Origin: a bacterium
Lineage (GTDB): Bacteria > Latescibacterota > UBA2968 > UBA8231
Assembly (NCBI GenBank): GCA_027593305.1
Contig: JAQCJA010000248.1
Location: 1 to 6,971 of the forward strand
Length of the DNA: 6,971 bases
Direction: 5' to 3'
Each line of letters begins with the position of its first letter. Within the stretch, counting starts at the first letter, position 1. Positions 1 through 4,337 of this stretch are shown one piece after another. A model generated the notes under the pieces. That model saw only the letters and a program-made list of their open reading frames with translations. It was not told the origin of the DNA and searched no databases. The translations under genes and the position numbers were made by a program.

Positions 1-3000
1 GCCAGCTCTTTACGCAACTGCCCGAGTCCAGGATCCGCGGCTACAAACAGGGCCGCTTCAGTTTCAATGTGCGCGGCGGCCGCTGTGAGGCCTGCGACGG
101 CAATGGCGCCGTGCTTGTCGAAATGGAGTTCCTTGCCGATGTCTGGGTCACGTGTGAGGCCTGCCTTGGCAAGCGTTTTGACCGCGAAACCCTGTCGGTG
201 CGCTACCGGGACCATTCCATCTCCGACGTTCTGGACATGGAAGTCGACGAAGCCCTGGAAGTGTTCGCCAATATCCCGCAGATCGCCACCGTCCTGCAGA
301 CGCTGCACGACGTGGGACTGGGCTACATCAAACTGGGACAGCCGGCGCCGACGCTGTCCGGCGGTGAAGCCCAGCGGGTGAAGTTGTCGAAGGAGTTGTG
401 CCGCAAGTCCACGGGCCGCACCCTCTACATCCTCGACGAGCCGACGACGGGGCTGCATTTCGTTGACATCGAGAAACTGCTCGGCATCCTGCATCGCCTC
501 GCAGATGCGGGCAACACGGTCGTCGTCATCGAGCACAACACCGATGTCATCAAGACGGCGGACTGGATCCTCGACATTGGCCCCGAAGGCGGGGCGGCTG
601 GCGGTCTCGTCGTTGCGGAGGGCTCCCCCGAGCATGTTGCCACGATCGATGCCTCGTACACCGGGCGCATCCTGATCGACCTGTTGTCGCCGTCAGATCA
701 GCGGCCCGCGCTGCAGGCCCCCACGGGTGACAGGCACCCGGTGCAGGACACAGCCATCCGCCAGATCGAAGTCATCGGCGCGCGCATGCACAACCTGAAG
801 AACATCGACATCTGTATTCCCCGGGATCAGATGACGGTCATTTCCGGCGTCAGTGGCTCAGGCAAGTCGAGTCTCGCTTTCGATACGATCTACGCCGAGG
901 GCCAGCGCCGTTACGTCGAATCACTGTCCGCCTATGCCAGGCAGTTCCTCGATCAGATGGCAAAACCCAAGGTGGAGCGCATCACCGGCTTGTCGCCGGC
1001 AATTGCCATCGAGCAGAAGAGCCCGAGCAAGAACCCGCGCTCTACCGTCGGTACCGTGACCGAGGTCTACGACTACGTGCGCGCAGTGTTTGCCACGGTC
1101 GGCACGCAGTACTGCCCACGCTGCAATGTGCCGGCTGGCGCGCAGACAGTGGATCAGATGGTCGATCGCATTCTGGCGATGCCGGAAGGTCGGCGCATTC
1201 TGCTGCTGGCGCCGTTCGACCCGACGCGCCACGAGGGGTATGAAACGCAGCTTCGCCACGCCCGCAATGACGGCTTCGCCCGCGTACGTATCGACGGCAT
1301 TGTGCGCGACCTGACAGAGGACTTCGAGCTCGACAAGCGTCTGCGCCATCGCGTCGAACTCGTGGTTGATCGTATCGCCGTGTCGGCCAAGGGCCGGGGA
1401 CGCCTCGCCGAAGCTGTCGAACGGGCCCTGGAACTGTCCGCCGGAGAGATCGTCGTCGCCGGCGTCGATGACGACGACGAGGCGCGCTACAGCCGGCGCT
1501 TCTCCTGTCCGGATTGCGGCCGGAGCTTCGCCTCCCTCGTGCCGCAGAGTTTCTCCTTCAATCATCAGGTGGGCATGTGCGCGGTGTGCGAAGGTCTTGG
1601 CACGGGCGAGGGACTGGATCGCGATGCTCTCATCCCCGATCGGCGCCTCAGCGTGCGCCAGGGCGCCATCGAGGCCTGGGGGCCCATCAGCAAGGATGCT
1701 CCGCTGAACACCGTCCTCAAGGCGACAGGCGCCGCTCTGGGCTTCGATCTGGAAACCCCGGTGGGGCGTATGACAGCCGACGCCCGCAGGGCCCTGCTCT
1801 ACGGCGCACCGGCACAGAGCATCGAGCTTCCCGATGGTTCGTCGGTGCGCTACTCCGGCATCCTGCCCACAGTGGACGAAGTCGCACGGCAGGTGCCGCG
1901 CTACAAGTCGATGTTGCGCGAGGTCGACTGTTCCGCCTGCGAAGGCAGCCGCCTGACAGCCGAGAGCCGCTGCGTGCGCTTGCGCCAGACGACGACCATC
2001 GTCGACCTGGTACGACAACCGATCACGGAATGCCTGGCATTCTTTGACGAACTGGAACTGGACGAGCGCGAGACAAAGATCGCCGGCGAACTGCTTGTTG
2101 AGGTGCGCAACAGGCTGCGTTTCCTCGAACGCGTCGGTCTTGGCTACATCACGCTGGATCGCCGGGCGGCGACACTGTCCGGCGGCGAGGGGCAACGGAT
2201 CCGCCTGGCCGGGCAGATCGGTTCCGGCCTGACGGGTGTGCTCTACTTGCTGGACGAGCCGACCATCGGCCTGCACCCCCGTGACAATCGTCGCCTGTTG
2301 GGCGCTCTGGAAGAGCTGCGGGACCTGGGCAATACGGTCGTCGTTGTTGAGCATGACCGCGACACCCTCGAGGGCGCCGACTACATCGTCGACATCGGCC
2401 CCGGAGCCGGCTCCGCAGGCGGCCAGGTCGTCGCCTCGGGTACGCCCGCCGAACTCTCAGCGCGACGCGGCAAGGGACCCGTCAAGACGATCTCCGCCGA
2501 CAAGGTGGCGTCACGCACCGTGGCTTTCCTCAAGGGACAGCTGGCGATTGACGTACCGGCGAGCCGACGCAAGGGCAATGGTGAGGCGATCATGGTCTGC
2601 GGGGCTCGACAGAACAATCTGAAAAACATCGATGTACGCATCCCGCTGGGGATCTTCACATGCTTTACCGGGGTCTCAGGTTCGGGAAAGAGTTCCCTCG
2701 TGGAAGAGATTCTCTATGCCGGCCTGGCCGCTGAACTGCACGGCGCCGCTCACAACCGCGGCGACTGCGACAGCATCGACGGGTTGGAGCACGTCGACAA
2801 GGTGATCAACATCGATCAGGGACCCATCGGCCACTCGCCGCGCAGTACTCCGGCTACGGTCATGGGCGTATTTGATCACGTGCGACAGTTGTACGCGCGC
2901 CTGCCTGAGGCGAAAGTGCGCGGCTTTTCCACCGGGCGCTTCAGCTTCAACCGTGCCGGTGGGCGCTGTGAGGCCTGCGAAGGATTGGGCTCCCGCTGCA

Positions 3001-3602
3001 TCGAAATGCACTTCCTGCCAGACGTGTGGGTCCGCTGCGAGGCCTGTGAGGGACGGCGCTACAACGCCGACGTGTTATCGATCAAATTCCGTGGCTATTC
3101 GATCGCCGAAGTCCTCGAGATGAAGGTATCCACGGCGCTGCAGGTCTTCGCCAATGTCCCCGCAATCCACGACCGGCTGCGCATCATGGATGACGTCGGT
3201 CTGGGTTACATGTCTCTTGGGCAGTCGTCGACGACCCTCTCTGGAGGCGAGGCCCAGCGACTCAAGCTAGCAGCGGAGCTATCGAAACCCGGCACGGGCC
3301 GCACCGTCTACATCATGGATGAGCCGACGACGGGGCTGCATTTCGCCGACATCCAGAAGTTGCTCACCGTCATGCAGCGCCTCGTGCAGGCGGGCAACAC
3401 GCTGGTCGTTGTCGAGCACAATCTCGACGTCATCAAGACCGCTGATCATGTGATCGATCTGGGGCCGGAAGGCGGCGGCGAGGGTGGTCAGATTGTCGCC
3501 GAAGGCACGCCGGAACAGGTCGCCCGCGTTCGCGGTTCACACACGGGGCGTTTTCTTGCCGAAATCCTGCCGGCACCGGCGCCACGGAAAAAGCGGGCCT
3601 GA
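1..3602 (+). CDS. uvrA: Tandem (double-length) UvrA, excinuclease ABC subunit A; 5' end outside window
   Basis: UvrA is the ATP-driven DNA-damage sensor that loads UvrB in nucleotide excision repair, in the cytoplasm. The frame is open from nt 3, giving 1199 residues to the TGA; the GTG at 69 is not the start, because UvrA homology (GRFSFN just before GGRCEAC) continues upstream. Residues are numbered from nt 3. Residues 1-228 end a first UvrA unit: zinc cysteines 28/31/51/54, signature LSGGEAQR 118-125, Walker B DE 145-146. A short linker follows, then a full second unit: Walker A GVSGSGKSS 282-290, UvrB-binding region about 365-500, zinc cysteines 502/505/526/529, signature LSGGEGQR 725-732, DE 751-752, second Walker A 890-898, zinc cysteines 989/992/1012/1015, signature 1079-1086, DE 1106-1107. 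Every visible ATPase motif is intact, so neither unit looks decayed. E. coli UvrA is 940 residues, so the whole protein is probably near 1,900. The promoter lies outside the window. Confidence 0.96.
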   Translation, partial: QLFTQLPESRIRGYKQGRFSFNVRGGRCEACDGNGAVLVEMEFLADVWVTCEACLGKRFDRETLSVRYRDHSISDVLDMEVDEALEVFANIPQIATVLQTLHDVGLGYIKLGQPAPTLSGGEAQRVKLSKELCRKSTGRTLYILDEPTTGLHFVDIEKLLGILHRLADAGNTVVVIEHNTDVIKTADWILDIGPEGGAAGGLVVAEGSPEHVATIDASYTGRILIDLLSPSDQRPALQAPTGDRHPVQDTAIRQIEVIGARMHNLKNIDICIPRDQMTVISGVSGSGKSSLAFDTIYAEGQRRYVESLSAYARQFLDQMAKPKVERITGLSPAIAIEQKSPSKNPRSTVGTVTEVYDYVRAVFATVGTQYCPRCNVPAGAQTVDQMVDRILAMPEGRRILLLAPFDPTRHEGYETQLRHARNDGFARVRIDGIVRDLTEDFELDKRLRHRVELVVDRIAVSAKGRGRLAEAVERALELSAGEIVVAGVDDDDEARYSRRFSCPDCGRSFASLVPQSFSFNHQVGMCAVCEGLGTGEGLDRDALIPDRRLSVRQGAIEAWGPISKDAPLNTVLKATGAALGFDLETPVGRMTADARRALLYGAPAQSIELPDGSSVRYSGILPTVDEVARQVPRYKSMLREVDCSACEGSRLTAESRCVRLRQTTTIVDLVRQPITECLAFFDELELDERETKIAGELLVEVRNRLRFLERVGLGYITLDRRAATLSGGEGQRIRLAGQIGSGLTGVLYLLDEPTIGLHPRDNRRLLGALEELRDLGNTVVVVEHDRDTLEGADYIVDIGPGAGSAGGQVVASGTPAELSARRGKGPVKTISADKVASRTVAFLKGQLAIDVPASRRKGNGEAIMVCGARQNNLKNIDVRIPLGIFTCFTGVSGSGKSSLVEEILYAGLAAELHGAAHNRGDCDSIDGLEHVDKVINIDQGPIGHSPRSTPATVMGVFDHVRQLYARLPEAKVRGFSTGRFSFNRAGGRCEACEGLGSRCIEMHFLPDVWVRCEACEGRRYNADVLSIKFRGYSIAEVLEMKVSTALQVFANVPAIHDRLRIMDDVGLGYMSLGQSSTTLSGGEAQRLKLAAELSKPGTGRTVYIMDEPTTGLHFADIQKLLTVMQRLVQAGNTLVVVEHNLDVIKTADHVIDLGPEGGGEGGQIVAEGTPEQVARVRGSHTGRFLAEILPAPAPRKKRA
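3..686 (+). repeat. UvrA tandem unit 1, visible C-terminal part (partner 2886-3569)
   Basis: These 228 codons are the end of the first UvrA unit: the C-terminal zinc module and the second half of nucleotide-binding domain II. They align without a gap to 2886-3569, offset by exactly 2883 nt (961 codons). By hand count about 136 of 228 residues are identical (around 60%). At DNA level the longest exact match noticed is 25 nt, 438-462 against 3321-3345, over the Walker B codons. The start of unit 1 lies outside the window. Confidence 0.93.
684..755 (+). other. Inter-unit linker of the tandem UvrA
   Basis: About 24 codons separate the end of UvrA unit 1 (GRILIDLL) from the first strand of unit 2 (IRQIEVIGARMHNLKNID). 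The linker is rich in Pro, Gln, Asp and Ser and contains no Met or stop. No ribosome-binding site precedes unit 2, which begins with an Ile-Arg-Gln stretch and no start codon at the boundary. Unit 2 is therefore translated only as part of the fusion. Boundaries are approximate to a few residues. Confidence 0.7.
2886..3569 (+). repeat. UvrA tandem unit 2, matching C-terminal part (partner 3-686)
   Basis: This is the second occurrence of the C-terminal zinc module and NBD II half, in exact codon register with 3-686. Zinc cysteines, signature, Walker B and the EHN histidine loop are kept in both. The linker before the zinc module and the helices after the signature have diverged most. This level of divergence points to an old duplication rather than an assembly artefact. 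Confidence 0.92.
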
Positions 3603-3605
3603 ACC

Positions 3606-3636
3606 GGAGACCATCGTGAGCGTATCCTTCCTATGA
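3606..3636 (+). promoter_or_regulatory. GGAG ribosome-binding site with six-codon mini-ORF overlapping the next start (ATGA)
   Basis: GGAG at 3606-3609 is followed, after 6 nt, by a GTG at 3616 that opens a six-codon frame (MSVSFL) ending in TGA at 3634-3636. That TGA overlaps the ATG of the CBM9-like gene (3633-3635) as ATGA. The ATG has no Shine-Dalgarno at normal distance of its own; GGAG is 23 nt away from it. The arrangement fits termination-reinitiation coupling through a tiny leader frame. It could equally be chance, or signal an indel near the true N-terminus of the downstream gene. I saw the sites; the function is inference. Confidence 0.3.
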
Positions 3637-4301
3637 CCCTGATCACCGTTCCGGCACGTGCCTTCTTCAACTTCTCCTTCCCCTGCCGTCATCGAGACGA
3701 ACCGCCGAAAGTTGACGGCAACCTGCGTGACTGGGACGACTCCTTTCGTATTCCGGATCTGCTCGGAATCGATGGCGGCAGGAGCTTTGCCGATGTCTAC
3801 ATGGCCTGGGCCGACGCCGGCATCTGGATCGCTCTGGAAGTCGGCGGCAAGGGCCGCGCGGGCAAGACCAAATACAAAGTCGACCCACGCAATTTCTGGC
3901 TGGCCGACTGTTTCGAGATCTGGCTCGACACGCGCGACGTCAAAGACAGCCACCGCGCCAACCGCTACTGCCACCATTTCTTCGTTCTCCCTGGTGGCAG
4001 CGGCCGCGACGGCAAGTCAGCGATAGGTCGACAGACGTCCATCGACAAGGCGCGAGAACAGGCGCCCCCTTGTCCCGAAGAAGCGATCAAGGTGGGTCTG
4101 CGACGCCTCAAGCGAAGTTATCAGATGGAGATCTTCCTCCCCGCAGAAGGTCTCAACGGCTACCAACCCCGCGAGTTCAATCGTCTCGGATTCAACTACG
4201 TGCTGCATGATGTCGAACTGGGCTCCCAATCGTGGTCGGTGGACCGCACGCCGCCCTTCGATGGTGATCCGAGCCGCTGGGGCACCGCACAGCTGGCCTG
4301 A
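3633..4301 (+). CDS. CBM9/DOMON-like carbohydrate-binding-family protein, stand-alone
   Basis: The 222-residue product resembles the family-9 carbohydrate-binding-module-like beta-sandwich fold. Cues are KVDGNLRDWDD (26-36), the usual opening of these domains; a strand YMAWADAGIWIALEVGG (56-72); ADCFEIWLDTRD (91-102), the conserved acidic Glu-Ile-Trp segment; and a C-terminal stretch LGFNYVLHDVELG (185-197) ending with DPSRWGTAQL. The domain fills nearly the whole protein; no catalytic domain, membrane helix or convincing signal peptide is seen. Four cysteines (18, 93, 113, 147) are present. CBM9 modules are best known from secreted xylanases; the ligand and role of this stand-alone version are unknown. 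ATG 3633 is the only usual start after the uvrA stop in this frame, but it lacks its own Shine-Dalgarno. It lies 30 nt after uvrA, so co-transcription is likely. The family call is by motif reading and moderately sure. Confidence 0.75.
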   Translation: MTLITVPARAFFNFSFPCRHRDEPPKVDGNLRDWDDSFRIPDLLGIDGGRSFADVYMAWADAGIWIALEVGGKGRAGKTKYKVDPRNFWLADCFEIWLDTRDVKDSHRANRYCHHFFVLPGGSGRDGKSAIGRQTSIDKAREQAPPCPEEAIKVGLRRLKRSYQMEIFLPAEGLNGYQPREFNRLGFNYVLHDVELGSQSWSVDRTPPFDGDPSRWGTAQLA

Positions 4302-4337
4302 CACACCGGCGACGACCCTCGCATCACCTTCCCAACA

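Noticed and set aside
67..77. GTG at 69 or ATG at 67 as the true start of uvrA
   Set aside because: UvrA-type sequence in the same frame continues upstream to nt 3 (LPESRIRGY, then GRFSFN), so the gene begins before the window; the ATG at 67 is in another frame.
1514..2047. Plus-strand 177-codon frame overlapping uvrA
   Set aside because: It is an Arg/Pro/Gly-rich out-of-frame shadow inside the UvrA insertion-domain region with no domain of its own.
921..2354. Minus-strand open frame of 477 codons inside uvrA
   Set aside because: It is antisense to conserved UvrA motifs, has no recognisable domain, and has the composition typical of shadow frames.
3600..4301. UGA reassigned to an amino acid
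   Set aside because: Within the conserved domains Trp is always TGG and Gly GGN; no TGA occurs inside any domain, and both TGAs sit exactly at expected protein ends.
4302..4337. Terminator or RNA gene between the CBM9-like and DUF2723 genes
   Set aside because: The gap shows no inverted repeat with a T-run, and at 36 nt it is too short for a structured RNA gene.
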